Shown: positions 16,689 to 25,598 of the stretch, one piece after another
How positions within the stretch are numbered: the first letter of the stretch is position 1
Layout: each line of letters begins with the position of its first letter
Assembly (NCBI GenBank): GCA_964541155.1
Contig: CAZIPC010000001.1
Coordinates: 124,001-188,000 of the forward strand
Reading direction: 5' to 3'
Source: UBA4416 sp964541155
GTDB lineage: Bacteria > Bacteroidota > Bacteroidia > B-17B0 > Aurantibacillaceae
DNA: 64,000 bases
Notes under the pieces: generated by a model
Told to the model about the DNA's origin: nothing
Seen by the model: the letters and a program-made list of their open reading frames with translations, nothing else
The model's database searches: none
Program-made: the position numbers and the translations under genes

Positions 16689-18533
16689 TTAATTTATTCC
16701 TAACCATGCTTTTCGTGCATTAATTTGTTGTTCTGAGGCATTTTTATTTATTTCTATGATATCTGTTTCTGTTACATTTACAAGTTTAATTTTTGCTGTT
16801 AATTTTTTAGTAACGTATTCGCCTTTTTTGTTTCTTCTACTAACTTCTATAAGTAATCTATCTCCTGGTTTTGAGTTTTCAAAGTACTCTCCAATTATTT
16901 CTTTAATGTTTTCTAAAGTAAGTTTTCTATTATTAAATGTGATGATTTCATCATTTTCTTTAAATTTCATTTTTTTTCCGAATGCATCTAATTTATTAGT
17001 GTTTATTACTACTAATCTGTTGGTGTTAGGATTATATCCTATAGATATACCACCTAAAGTTATTTTTTCTGTTGTTCTTTTTTCAGTATAATTTAATCCA
17101 ACCATTGAAAACACATTTTGATAAGGTAATGGTTTTGAACCCGCCACATAATTATCTAAAAATATACGAATCTCTTTGTAAGTAAATTTTTCAATATCAT
17201 TAAATAAATCTTCATCATTAAATGATATGTTTTTGCCATATTTTTTAGAAAGATCTTTCATTAATTCCTGAGTTCCGTATTGTCCATTGCTGTAATAGCG
17301 AAGCATAATATCTAAACACATACCTATTAAAGCACCTTTTTCGTAAACGTTATTATATTCTTTTTTGTATGTAGTTAAAACATTTTTACTCATTTTTGTA
17401 AACGGTAGTGTATCGTTATAGTTTTCTCTTGCATTTTTCATTTTAGTAATTAATACTTCAAAAAACGCATCAAAATCTATTAATTCAGTTTTAACTTGCA
17501 TGTGGTGGGCAGCATATTCTGTTAATCCTTCGTATAACCAAAGATGTTCACTCATTTGAGGGTTATTAAAATTAAAATCTCCAATTTCTCTAGAATGTAT
17601 ACTCAGTGGGGTAACAATATGAAAAAATTCGTGGGCAGATACATCTCTAATTTCTTGAGCTAAGGATGATGTATCCGCTTCGGGTAGATAGTAAAAAGAA
17701 GAGTAGGAGTGCTCTAGTGCTCCAGCTGCTCCGCTTAAAGATGCTTTATCTGAAAAATAAAATAGAAAAGCATATTTATCAATGGGTAGTTTCCCTCCCA
17801 GATAGTATGCTTGAGCAAGTAATAATTCTTTTAAATTTCTAGCAATAAAATTTGAGGTTATTATTTTGTTTGGAGAGTATACAGAAATTACTATTTGTGA
17901 TTCACCTATTTTGATAGAAGTTGTATCGGGTAAAGAATACATAATGGGTGAATCTACTAAGCTATGATAATTTGTAACAGAAATAATATCTTTAGTATCT
18001 CCATTAATAATATTAGTTAAGCCTGTAGAGGCATAAAATCCTTTTGGTTTTATAATTTCTAATATAAAATTGGTATTTAGTTTATTTTCAAAATATCCAA
18101 AAAAACCATGTGTATTTAAACAAAAATTTTTATCTGCTTCAATGTTTGTTCCTCCTGGTTCAAATACAATTTTTTCTTTGATATCAGTATCCCAAGTATC
18201 TTCTACGTCATAACTAATTTCTTTAATAATATTGGCTGGTGATAGTTTATAAGAATTTTTATTAATTAATTCTACTTTAATAGGCTCTCCATTTTTACTT
18301 TCTACTTTAAAATTTGAGATAAATCTACCAAAATCATATACATCGTATGTGCCAGGTACCATAGCAGGAAACATAAATATAGTTTCTGTTTCAAATATAT
18401 CTGGGGGTGTTAATTTTACAGTTAATTTATCATCTTTTACAGAAGTTAAATTAATGCTGTAGTGGTAATCTCCATCTGCAATGATGTAATTAATTGAAAA
18501 TAGAGTTGAAATAATAAATGCAATTTTTTTCAT
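16689..18533 (-). CDS. M61-family metallopeptidase with PDZ domain
   Basis: A 614-residue secreted peptidase of the M61 (glycyl aminopeptidase) family. There is a signal peptide (about 1-19). The N-terminal beta domain has PAMVPGTYDVYDFGRFI near residue 57. The zinc site is HEFFH (301-305), with a third ligand expected at E335 in LWLYEGLTEY. A PDZ domain at about 475-570 has GGISIGY and ENDEIITFNNR. All catalytic residues are present. It sits between a CPBP membrane protease and a LytS/LytTR pair, with 11 and 0 bases to its neighbours. This suggests one transcript and a proteolytic role linked to the sensor. Confidence 0.9.
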   Translation of the reverse strand: MKKIAFIISTLFSINYIIADGDYHYSINLTSVKDDKLTVKLTPPDIFETETIFMFPAMVPGTYDVYDFGRFISNFKVESKNGEPIKVELINKNSYKLSPANIIKEISYDVEDTWDTDIKEKIVFEPGGTNIEADKNFCLNTHGFFGYFENKLNTNFILEIIKPKGFYASTGLTNIINGDTKDIISVTNYHSLVDSPIMYSLPDTTSIKIGESQIVISVYSPNKIITSNFIARNLKELLLAQAYYLGGKLPIDKYAFLFYFSDKASLSGAAGALEHSYSSFYYLPEADTSSLAQEIRDVSAHEFFHIVTPLSIHSREIGDFNFNNPQMSEHLWLYEGLTEYAAHHMQVKTELIDFDAFFEVLITKMKNARENYNDTLPFTKMSKNVLTTYKKEYNNVYEKGALIGMCLDIMLRYYSNGQYGTQELMKDLSKKYGKNISFNDEDLFNDIEKFTYKEIRIFLDNYVAGSKPLPYQNVFSMVGLNYTEKRTTEKITLGGISIGYNPNTNRLVVINTNKLDAFGKKMKFKENDEIITFNNRKLTLENIKEIIGEYFENSKPGDRLLIEVSRRNKKGEYVTKKLTAKIKLVNVTETDIIEINKNASEQQINARKAWLGIN

Positions 18534-18544
18534 ATAGGTTTAGT

Positions 18545-19525
18545 TTAACGTAATACTAATTTAAAATCTGTTAGTTTGTATTTTTTAAATAAAATAAAAA
18601 AACAAATTGAGGCCATGATTATCCATGTGATAAATTCCCCACTCGGATTTTCATTGGAAGTATAAAAAATCGCATCGGTTTGTAATACTGAATTTTTAGA
18701 ACAAACTAATAAACTTGAAAATAAATTGTTGGCACAATGAATACCCATTGCTAATTCAGATCCTTCGTTTAATAAAGTTAGGATACCTAAAAATACACCA
18801 AAAAAAATATAATAGGGCATCATAATTAATAAACCATGAGCCTTTGCTTCAGGATTAGAAGCATGCATTAATCCAAATAATATAGATGTAATTATAAGTG
18901 CAGATAATCCATTTTTAAAAATTAGTGAAATTCCTTGTAGTAAATACCCTCTAAATATAAGTTCTTCGGTAGCTGTTTGAATAGGGATTAAAATAATAGA
19001 AACTATTAAAAGAATTAAAAACTTTGTAGTATTAAATCTTATTTCAATATCTTCGGGTGAAATGGCATAAGAAATTAGAGTTAGTATAATGATTAATAGA
19101 CCCCAAATACTAAATGAAAAGAAATATCTATCCCATCTAATTTTTTCAAATCCTGAAATAATAGAAGTTAAAGTTTTGTTTTGAATAAGTTTTATAGCAA
19201 TCCAAAAAAATAAAAGCGTGAAAACAAACATGCCCATCATTAGGGCTAGTAATATTGATTTATCTATTCCTATTTTATCAGGATTAAATAAAATGTTTGG
19301 ATCGTTTGTGATTTCGGCTATACTAATACCTCTATTCATAGCCGCATTCATCAATGGAAAAACTAAAATAAGCTGAAATGATAGATAACCTAAAAAAGCA
19401 GCAAAAATTCCTAAAATATATTGCCAAAATTCATTTTTGCCAGTTACATACCCTTTTATTAAAAATAAATTATTAAACGGAAAAGGATTTTCTTGTTTTG
19501 CGTTTATTGTTTCAGTTGTTTCCAT
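18545..19525 (-). CDS. CPBP-family intramembrane metalloprotease
   Basis: A 326-residue polytopic membrane protein of the CAAX protease/bacteriocin-processing family (ABI). The conserved motifs are complete: EE-x3-R at E187, E188 and R192 (TATEELIFRGYLLQG); FGLMHAS with H221; and H263/N267 in GIHCANN. About eight helices are predicted. The substrate is unknown. It heads a four-gene unit with an M61 peptidase, LytS kinase and LytTR regulator. A TActTTTG box ends 7 bases before the ATG. Confidence 0.88.
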   Translation of the reverse strand: METTETINAKQENPFPFNNLFLIKGYVTGKNEFWQYILGIFAAFLGYLSFQLILVFPLMNAAMNRGISIAEITNDPNILFNPDKIGIDKSILLALMMGMFVFTLLFFWIAIKLIQNKTLTSIISGFEKIRWDRYFFSFSIWGLLIIILTLISYAISPEDIEIRFNTTKFLILLIVSIILIPIQTATEELIFRGYLLQGISLIFKNGLSALIITSILFGLMHASNPEAKAHGLLIMMPYYIFFGVFLGILTLLNEGSELAMGIHCANNLFSSLLVCSKNSVLQTDAIFYTSNENPSGEFITWIIMASICFFILFKKYKLTDFKLVLR

Positions 19526-19532
19526 ACTTTTA

Positions 19533-19540
19533 CAAAAGTA
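19533..19540 (-). promoter_or_regulatory. -7 promoter element of the CPBP-M61-LytS-LytTR unit
   Basis: An exact TAnnTTTG (TActTTTG) on the minus strand, 7 bases before the CPBP ATG, implying a very short or absent leader. Confidence 0.5.
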
Positions 19541-19644
19541 CCATTTTAATTAAGTTAAGATTATTTTATACATAAATGGTTTTATCTATTAATCATCGGT
19601 TTTTTTTATAATTAATAATATTAAACTCATTTAAAAATACATAT

Positions 19645-19652
19645 TATATTTG
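19645..19652 (+). promoter_or_regulatory. -7 promoter element 3 bases before the peroxidase gene
   Basis: An exact TAnnTTTG (TAtaTTTG), with three bases (TGT) before the ATG at 19656. A start site at the usual distance would fall at or inside the start codon. Confidence 0.45.
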
Positions 19653-19655
19653 TGT

Positions 19656-20621
19656 ATGAAATTTATTAAAATACCATTTATATTATCTGTAATTTTTTGT
19701 TTTTTTTTCACGGCGTGTCGTGAAGATGATTTAAAAAGAAACTCATTAAAAGAGCCTTCAACTATTGAGGAATTAGGGGAGCTATTATTTAATGATTCAA
19801 TTTTATCTAGAGGAAATCAGGTAAGTTGTGCTTCTTGTCATAAACCGCAATATGCATATGCGGATAATGTTCCTTTAAGTTTTGGTGTTGATAGCATAAA
19901 AGGCGGTAGAAATACTCCTAGTGCGATGAATCAAACGGCCAGAAATTTTCAGTTTTGGGATGGTAGGATGGAAACATTAGAAGAGCAAGCTGCTGGACCT
20001 ATTGAAAATCCAGTAGAAATGGATATTCCGTTATCTTATGCTGTTGAGAAATTAAATAAGCATGAGCAGTATAGAAAGTTTTTTATTAAAATTTTTGGAC
20101 ATCCTGCTGATAAAAAATCAGTAACAGATGCTATTGCTGCATTTGAAAGAACTTTAGATACCAATAATTCTCCTTTTGATAATTATATGAATGGGTCAGA
20201 TACTACTAAGTTCTCTGAATCTGCTAAACGAGGACGTGATATTTTTAATAATAAAGGTAAATGCTTTGATTGTCACTTTGGACCAGATTTTACAGGAGAT
20301 CAGTTTAAAAATATAGGATTATTTAATGGTAAAGATTTAAATGATAGTGGTCGTTTTGTTGTAACTAGAGATCCTGAAGATATAGGTCGTTTTAAAACTC
20401 CAGGTTTAAGAAATGTTGAATTAACTGGGCCATATATGCATAATGGAATGCATAAAACATTAATGGATGTTATAGAATATTATAATAACCCTGACAAGTT
20501 TATTGGCAATTCAGTTAATAGAGATTCTCTATTGTCTAAACCACTAGGTTTAACCCAACAAGATAAAAAAGATCTTGAAGCTTTCTTGCGTTCGTTAACT
20601 GATGCTAGGTTTGTAAAGTAA
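19656..20621 (+). CDS. Di-haem cytochrome c peroxidase (CcpA/MauG family) lipoprotein
   Basis: Reduces hydrogen peroxide to water with electrons from c-type cytochromes, or acts as a MauG-like oxidase, in the periplasm. The 321 residues have a lipoprotein signal (FCFFFTACRE, Cys 21), the first haem motif CASCH (58-62), and the second CFDCH (203-207). The GGRNTPSAMNQTARNFQFWDGR block (about 83-104, part quoted) and the PYMHNGMHKTL element carry the distal ligands. The ATG at 19656 is preferred over a TTG six bases earlier. A terminator shared with lon follows. Confidence 0.92.
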   Translation: MKFIKIPFILSVIFCFFFTACREDDLKRNSLKEPSTIEELGELLFNDSILSRGNQVSCASCHKPQYAYADNVPLSFGVDSIKGGRNTPSAMNQTARNFQFWDGRMETLEEQAAGPIENPVEMDIPLSYAVEKLNKHEQYRKFFIKIFGHPADKKSVTDAIAAFERTLDTNNSPFDNYMNGSDTTKFSESAKRGRDIFNNKGKCFDCHFGPDFTGDQFKNIGLFNGKDLNDSGRFVVTRDPEDIGRFKTPGLRNVELTGPYMHNGMHKTLMDVIEYYNNPDKFIGNSVNRDSLLSKPLGLTQQDKKDLEAFLRSLTDARFVK

Positions 20622-20623
20622 TA

Positions 20624-20664
20624 ACATATAAAAAGCCGTATTAAAAATACGGCTTTTTATATGT
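20624..20664. terminator. Bidirectional terminator between the peroxidase gene and lon
   Basis: A perfect 18-bp inverted repeat around a 5-base loop (arms 20624-20641 and 20647-20664), core AAAAAGCCGTAT/ATACGGCTTTTT, T-rich in both directions. It lies 2 bases after one stop and 17 bases from the other. Confidence 0.9.
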
Positions 20665-20681
20665 CTTATAATTATTACAAA

Positions 20682-23099
20682 TTATTTTAATAAAGCTAAT
20701 TGTAGTACTTCAGTCATTTGTGTAACATATTTAAAAGTTAGTCCTTTTAAGTAATCTGCTTTAATATCATCTATATCTTTTTTGTTATCTAAACACAAAA
20801 TAATTTCTTTAATTCCTGCTCTTTTTGCAGCTAATATTTTTTCTTTAATTCCACCTACAGGTAATACTTTTCCACGTAAGGTTATTTCACCTGTCATAGC
20901 AAGATTTTTTTTAACTTTTCGTTTGGTTAAAGCAGATACTAAAGATGTTAACATGGCAATTCCGGCACTTGGTCCATCTTTTGGGGTTGCGCCTTCAGGA
21001 ACATGTATATGAATATTAAAATTATCGAAAATATCAGCATCGATATTAAACTCTTCGTTATGAGCTTTTATAAACTCTAAAGCAAGTGTAGCACTTTCTT
21101 TCATTACTTCTCCTAAATTGCCAGTTAAAGTAAGTTTAGCGCCTTTTCCTTTTGATAAGCTGGTTTCTATAAACAAAATATCGCCACCAACTTGTGTCCA
21201 TGCTAAGCCTGTAACAACACCCGCTACATCATTTCCCTGATATTTTGCTTTTTCATGAGATGGACCTAGTATTTTAGAAATGGTTTCTTCATTTATTTTA
21301 GGTAATGATTTCTCTTTTACAACATGTACAGCAAAATAACGAGCAATTTTAGACAATCGTTTTTCTAAATTACGAACGCCACTTTCAGCAGTATAATTTT
21401 CGATAACAAACTCTAATTGTTTATCTGTTAATTTTAATTGAGATTTTTTTAAACCATTTTCTTCTATTTGTTTTGGTAATAAATGTTGTTTGGCTATTTC
21501 TATTTTTTCTTCAACAGTATATCCGCTAACATCAATAATTTCCATTCTATCTCGTAAAGCGGGCTGTATAGATGCCAAATTATTACAAGTAGCAATAAAC
21601 AGTATTTTACTTAAGTCGTAATCATTTTCTAAAAAGTTATCATAAAATGTTGAATTTTGCTCTGGATCCAATACTTCTAGTAAAGCAGATGAAGGATCGC
21701 CATGATAATCATTTCCAATTTTATCAATTTCATCTAATATAAATACTGGATTTGATGATTGTACTTTTTTTAGATTTTGCAAAATACGTCCAGGCATTGC
21801 TCCAATATATGTTTTACGATGGCCTCTAATTTCACTTTCATCTTTTAAACCACCCAAACTCATTCTAATATATTTACGACCTAGGGCTTTTGCAATACTT
21901 TTTCCTAAAGATGTTTTTCCAACACCTGGAGGACCATATAAACATAAAATTGGCGCTTTTAAATCACCTTTTAATTTTAATACAGCTAAATGTTCAAGTA
22001 TTCGTTCTTTTACTTTTTCTAATCCAAAATGATCTTGATTTAATATTTCTTCTGCATGATTTAAATCAAAATTATCAACTGTATATTCTCCCCAAGGTAA
22101 GTCTAATAATAATTCTAAATAATTTGTTTGAACTCCAAATTCAGGAGAATTAGGGTTCATACGCGCTAATTTTCCTAATTGTTTTTCAAAAATATCTCCA
22201 ATTTCTTTTGTCCATTTTTTTGTTTTGGCTCTTTCTTTTAATTCTTCTATATCCTGTTCGTGGCTTTTCTCTCCAAGTTCTTCTTGTATGGTTTTTATTT
22301 GTTGATGTAAAAAATAATCACGCTGTTGTTTATCTATATCAACTTTTACTTTATTTTGAATTTGATTTTTTAGCTCTAGCATTTGTAAGTCTTTGCTTAA
22401 ATGAGCCAAAACCATTGTGGCTCTGTCCTTTAAACTAGGAACTTCTAACATTCTTTGTTTTTCGGTAGAGCTAGCGTTCATATTTGATGAAATAAAATTC
22501 ACCATAAAATTTTGACTTTCAATATTGTTTAATGCAAATCCTGCCTCCGTAGGAATATGTTGTGATTTTTGTATAATTTGCAGGGCTGTATCTTTTAAAC
22601 TCGAAACAATTGCTTGAAATTCTTTATCGTCTTTATCAGGTCGTGTTTCCTCAAATTGTTCGGTTTGAGCTTTATAATAGGGTTCAGATTGAGTAAATTC
22701 TTTAATTCTGAAACGTTTTTTCCCTTGGATAATAACGGTAGTATTTCCATCGGGTAATCGTAGCATTTTTATGATATGTGCTACAGTGCCTACATTGTGT
22801 AAATCTTCAGGCTGTGGATCTTCAATGCTGTCATTTTTTTGAGTAACTACTCCTATTGTTTTATCTCCTTTGTAAGCATCTTTTATCAAATTAATGGATT
22901 TATCTCGCCCAACAGTAATAGGAATTACAACTCCTGGAAATAAAACAGTGTTACGTAACGGTAAAATTGACAGTATATCAGGTATTTTTTCGGCGTGCAT
23001 ATTGTCTTCATCTTCTGCAGAGAGTAAAGGAATAAAATCACTATCCTCATCTAACATAGGATTAAAGGACATTTTATCTGAATCATTGAAAAAGTTCAT
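20682..23099 (-). CDS. lon: ATP-dependent protease Lon
   Basis: An 805-residue cytosolic LonA protease that degrades misfolded and regulatory proteins. Domains in order: an acidic leader (1-38), the N-terminal substrate-binding domain (about 40-245), a coiled helical region, and the AAA+ ATPase with Walker A GPPGVGKT (389-396) and Walker B VFILDEID (452-459). The protease domain has the Ser-Lys dyad S711 (PKDGPSAG) and K754 (IKEKILAAKRAG), 43 residues apart as in E. coli Lon. It is complete. No heat-shock promoter was recognised upstream. Confidence 0.97.
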   Translation of the reverse strand: MNFFNDSDKMSFNPMLDEDSDFIPLLSAEDEDNMHAEKIPDILSILPLRNTVLFPGVVIPITVGRDKSINLIKDAYKGDKTIGVVTQKNDSIEDPQPEDLHNVGTVAHIIKMLRLPDGNTTVIIQGKKRFRIKEFTQSEPYYKAQTEQFEETRPDKDDKEFQAIVSSLKDTALQIIQKSQHIPTEAGFALNNIESQNFMVNFISSNMNASSTEKQRMLEVPSLKDRATMVLAHLSKDLQMLELKNQIQNKVKVDIDKQQRDYFLHQQIKTIQEELGEKSHEQDIEELKERAKTKKWTKEIGDIFEKQLGKLARMNPNSPEFGVQTNYLELLLDLPWGEYTVDNFDLNHAEEILNQDHFGLEKVKERILEHLAVLKLKGDLKAPILCLYGPPGVGKTSLGKSIAKALGRKYIRMSLGGLKDESEIRGHRKTYIGAMPGRILQNLKKVQSSNPVFILDEIDKIGNDYHGDPSSALLEVLDPEQNSTFYDNFLENDYDLSKILFIATCNNLASIQPALRDRMEIIDVSGYTVEEKIEIAKQHLLPKQIEENGLKKSQLKLTDKQLEFVIENYTAESGVRNLEKRLSKIARYFAVHVVKEKSLPKINEETISKILGPSHEKAKYQGNDVAGVVTGLAWTQVGGDILFIETSLSKGKGAKLTLTGNLGEVMKESATLALEFIKAHNEEFNIDADIFDNFNIHIHVPEGATPKDGPSAGIAMLTSLVSALTKRKVKKNLAMTGEITLRGKVLPVGGIKEKILAAKRAGIKEIILCLDNKKDIDDIKADYLKGLTFKYVTQMTEVLQLALLK

Positions 23100-23206
23100 A
23101 CTATTTTAAGTTTTGTGCTTAACAATATACGATTATTGTGCCATCGATTTTTTAAGACTTTGTGACAGTTTAATAACCATTTTTTATCTAATTCATAAAT
23201 TATCAT

Positions 23207-23214
23207 TATTTTTG
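23207..23214 (+). promoter_or_regulatory. -7 promoter element of the cobalamin-riboswitch transcript
   Basis: An exact TAnnTTTG (TAttTTTG) a few bases before the first helix of the riboswitch, placing the transcript start at about 23220. Confidence 0.55.
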
Positions 23215-23217
23215 AGT

Positions 23218-23392
23218 GTTGGAAAAGGGAATTTGGTGAAAATCCAATACTGTACCCGCAGCTGTAAGCTTTACAAAGTAGTTGTGCATTTAGCCACTGA
23301 ATTTTGATAATTTGGGAAGGCGTATAACTAAAAGCAAGTCAGAAGACCTCCCAATAAATCGATGTTAGAGCCTCGGGAAAAAGACTCCAAAA
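23218..23392 (+). ncRNA. Cobalamin (vitamin B12) riboswitch
   Basis: A leader with the class's conserved order: GGAATTTGGTGAAAATCC (23228-23245), then CTGTACCCGCAGCTGTAAGC (23250-23269), and the B12-box-like AAGTCAGAAGACCTCCC (about 23336-23352) after a variable arm. Next comes a GC-rich segment ending CCTCGGGAAAAAGACTCC that could supply the kissing loop. It lies in the 311-base gap between lon and the T9SS surface-protein gene, and ends about 20 bases before that gene's ATG. This suggests control of translation initiation by adenosyl- or other cobalamin. The gap's remaining left part holds only the divergent lon leader. Confidence 0.9.
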
Positions 23393-23410
23393 AACATTGT
23401 ATCTATTTTA

Positions 23411-24394
23411 ATGAAAAAAAACTTTTTTATTAGCGTACTGATTAGTTTATTTTTTTTAAACTTCTCTTCACACGCTCAATTTGCCCCGGCAGCTGGAATT
23501 ATTGGAACCACAGCCATTTATAAAGATAGTTCAGTGTTTAAATCATGGGCTACTAATTGCATAGTTTTTAGAGGGTTGCAAAATATTTCATTGCCATCTC
23601 TTGGATATACTAATACAGGTGATAGTTTATCGGCTATAGGAATACCTGGTAGTGGGGTAGTAAGTTTAGGAGATGGTGGCAGTGCTATTTTGCAGTTTAG
23701 CTCACCTATAATAGATGGGATAGGACCAGATTTTGCTGTTTTTGAAAATAGTTTTGACGGTCAGTTTTTAGAATTAGCATTTGTTGAAGTAAGTAGTGAT
23801 GGAATTCATTTTTTTAGATTTCCTGCTGTGAGTAATAGTGATACAACTATCCAAACTGGTAGTTTTGGCCTAACAAATCCTACTAAGATAAATAATTTGG
23901 CTGGAAAGTATAAAGCAGAGTATGGTACTCCGTTTGATTTAAATGATTTACCTAATAATTCACTACTTGATAAACAATCTATTAAATATGTTAAAATAAT
24001 TGATGTGGTTGGATGTATTCAAAACCAATATTGTACACGAGATAGTAATCATCATAAAATTAATGATCCATGGCCTACAGCATTTTCTGGAGGTGGATTT
24101 GATTTAGATGCTATTGGAGTAATACATCAACAACCAACTGGTGTAAACAATTATGAATTAAATCAACTATCTCTTTTCCAAAATCCAGCTTCTAATGAAA
24201 TACAATTAAACATAGGAAACAATATAAATTCATACTCTGTTGTTCTAACCAATATATTAGGCCAAAAAATTAATGAATGGAGTAATCAACATAATTATAC
24301 AAATGTATCACTTGCAGATTTATCTGAGGGAACATACGTTTTTACCATTTTTTTTGATAACAAGCAAACTCAAATTAAATTTATAAAATTGTAA
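23411..24394 (+). CDS. T9SS-exported surface protein under cobalamin-riboswitch control
   Basis: A 327-residue secreted protein. The signal peptide is about residues 1-22 (ending SSHAQ). A beta-sandwich-like region has GSGVVSLGDGGSAILQFSSP, DFAVFENSF, LAFVEVSSDGIHFFRF and LAGKYKAEYGTPFDLNDL. The last about 75 residues are a type A T9SS sorting domain (LFQNPASNEIQLNIG ... LSEGTYVFTI ... IKFIKL). Similar proteins occur in Bacteroidota vitamin B12 uptake loci, usually beside a BtuB receptor. None is present here, and the next gene is convergent. Riboswitch control argues for a role in capturing or processing corrinoids at the cell surface; the biochemical function is not known. Confidence 0.75.
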   Translation: MKKNFFISVLISLFFLNFSSHAQFAPAAGIIGTTAIYKDSSVFKSWATNCIVFRGLQNISLPSLGYTNTGDSLSAIGIPGSGVVSLGDGGSAILQFSSPIIDGIGPDFAVFENSFDGQFLELAFVEVSSDGIHFFRFPAVSNSDTTIQTGSFGLTNPTKINNLAGKYKAEYGTPFDLNDLPNNSLLDKQSIKYVKIIDVVGCIQNQYCTRDSNHHKINDPWPTAFSGGGFDLDAIGVIHQQPTGVNNYELNQLSLFQNPASNEIQLNIGNNINSYSVVLTNILGQKINEWSNQHNYTNVSLADLSEGTYVFTIFFDNKQTQIKFIKL

Positions 24395-24403
24395 TTTGAG
24401 TTT
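24366..24403. terminator. Probable bidirectional terminator
   Basis: A 12-bp perfect inverted repeat (24366-24377 with 24392-24403, AAACTCAAATTA) with a 14-base loop, spanning the stops of two convergent genes 7 bases apart. The T tracts are short, so efficiency is uncertain. Confidence 0.5.
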
Positions 24404-24881
24404 ATTTAAACCAATTATTAAACGTGTCGTAAAAAAATAAAAAAACAAAGTATAACACAATACACCATATTATAGCTGAAATACTTAAGTATATAATAAC
24501 TTTCTTTTTATTTTTATAAAATCGTTCAGCTAAAAATGCACCTATTGGAATTGATAAAAAAATTGGGGTAAGAATAGCAATACCAGTTAATCCAAAACGA
24601 TGTTTGATGTTTATAATTCTTCTATTTGATTTTGTAAATGTTTTTTTTGGGTGTTTTGAGCTAAATAAGCCCTCTTTTAAATTATTCCACCATTTTAAAA
24701 TTCCAGCAAATAAGTAGGTAAAAACAATAGTTCCAAAAATGGCACCACAGCAACTACTTGTTATAGCTAATACATAATTTGATTTATAAATAGCGATAAC
24801 TGCTGGTACGCCTATTTTAGAAAGAGAAATAGTACATGCTAATGCGGCAGAAATAAACTTCCAAAATTCAGTACTATTCAT
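24402..24881 (-). CDS. Small integral membrane protein, possibly small multidrug-export type
   Basis: A 159-residue protein with four hydrophobic segments (about 10-30, 33-63, 95-117 and 124-152) and a basic loop around SSKHPKKTFTKSNRRIINIKH (about 74-94, 20 quoted at most by position). The FGLTGIAILTPIFLSIPIGAFLAE segment (about 95-118) has the Gly/Pro-rich pattern of the small multidrug-export/SNARE-associated type membrane proteins, but the match is by eye and loose. Substrate and function are unknown. It is 11 bases downstream of upp on the same strand, so it shares that transcript. Confidence 0.5.
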   Translation of the reverse strand: MNSTEFWKFISAALACTISLSKIGVPAVIAIYKSNYVLAITSSCCGAIFGTIVFTYLFAGILKWWNNLKEGLFSSKHPKKTFTKSNRRIINIKHRFGLTGIAILTPIFLSIPIGAFLAERFYKNKKKVIIYLSISAIIWCIVLYFVFLFFYDTFNNWFK

Positions 24882-24892
24882 TTTTTGTATAA

Positions 24893-25543
24893 TTAAATTT
24901 TTTCTCCAAACGCTAAATCACCAGCATCTCCTAATCCTGGTACAATATATGAATGTGCCGTTAGTTCTTCATCAACAGCACCGCACCAAATTGTAAAGTT
25001 TTGTGTAGGCATATTTGCTTTCACAAAATCAATACCTTGTTTGCTGCTAATTGCAGAAATAATGTGAACGTGTTTTGGAACTCCTTTTGATAAAATTGAT
25101 TTATATGCTAATACAATAGATGCACCTGTTGCAATCATTGGATCGCACAAAATTAAAATTTTATTATCCAAACTTGGACTTGAAATATATTCAACATGAA
25201 TATCAAATGTATTGTTTTTATGATGTCTTCGGTATGCCGATATAAAAGCATTATTGGCTTTGTCAAAATAATTTAAAACACCCATATGCATTGGTAAGCC
25301 AGCGCGTAATATAGTGGCAATAACGGGCTGTTCTTTTAAATGGCTAGTGGTTGATACACCAAGTGGAGTAGTGGTTTCTTGGCTTGTATATTCTAGGGTT
25401 TTAGATAATTCATAACTCATAATTTCGCCCATGCGTTCTAAATTTCTTCTAAAACGCATACTATCTTTTTGAATTGTTATATCTCTTAATTCTGCTACAA
25501 ATTGATTGAAAATAGAATTGTTTTGTGATAAAATATGTATCAT
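24893..25543 (-). CDS. upp: Uracil phosphoribosyltransferase
   Basis: Converts uracil and PRPP to UMP in pyrimidine salvage. The 216 residues have the PRPP-binding loop in ILILCDPMIATGASIVLAY (about 129-147), the tetramer/uracil-contact ending IVPGLGDAGDLAFG near the C-terminus and the IATILRAGLPMHMGVL strand. Length is normal. It leads a probable two-gene transcript with the small membrane protein. Identification is firm. Confidence 0.94.
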   Translation of the reverse strand: MIHILSQNNSIFNQFVAELRDITIQKDSMRFRRNLERMGEIMSYELSKTLEYTSQETTTPLGVSTTSHLKEQPVIATILRAGLPMHMGVLNYFDKANNAFISAYRRHHKNNTFDIHVEYISSPSLDNKILILCDPMIATGASIVLAYKSILSKGVPKHVHIISAISSKQGIDFVKANMPTQNFTIWCGAVDEELTAHSYIVPGLGDAGDLAFGEKI

Positions 25544-25598
25544 TTGAATGTTATGAATGAGTTCTAGTAAATCAGTTTAACAATGTCTAATGTATTAC

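Noticed and set aside
23113..23307. Open frame of 64 codons across the riboswitch leader
   Set aside because: It overlaps the conserved cobalamin riboswitch core, so the constraint there is RNA structure.
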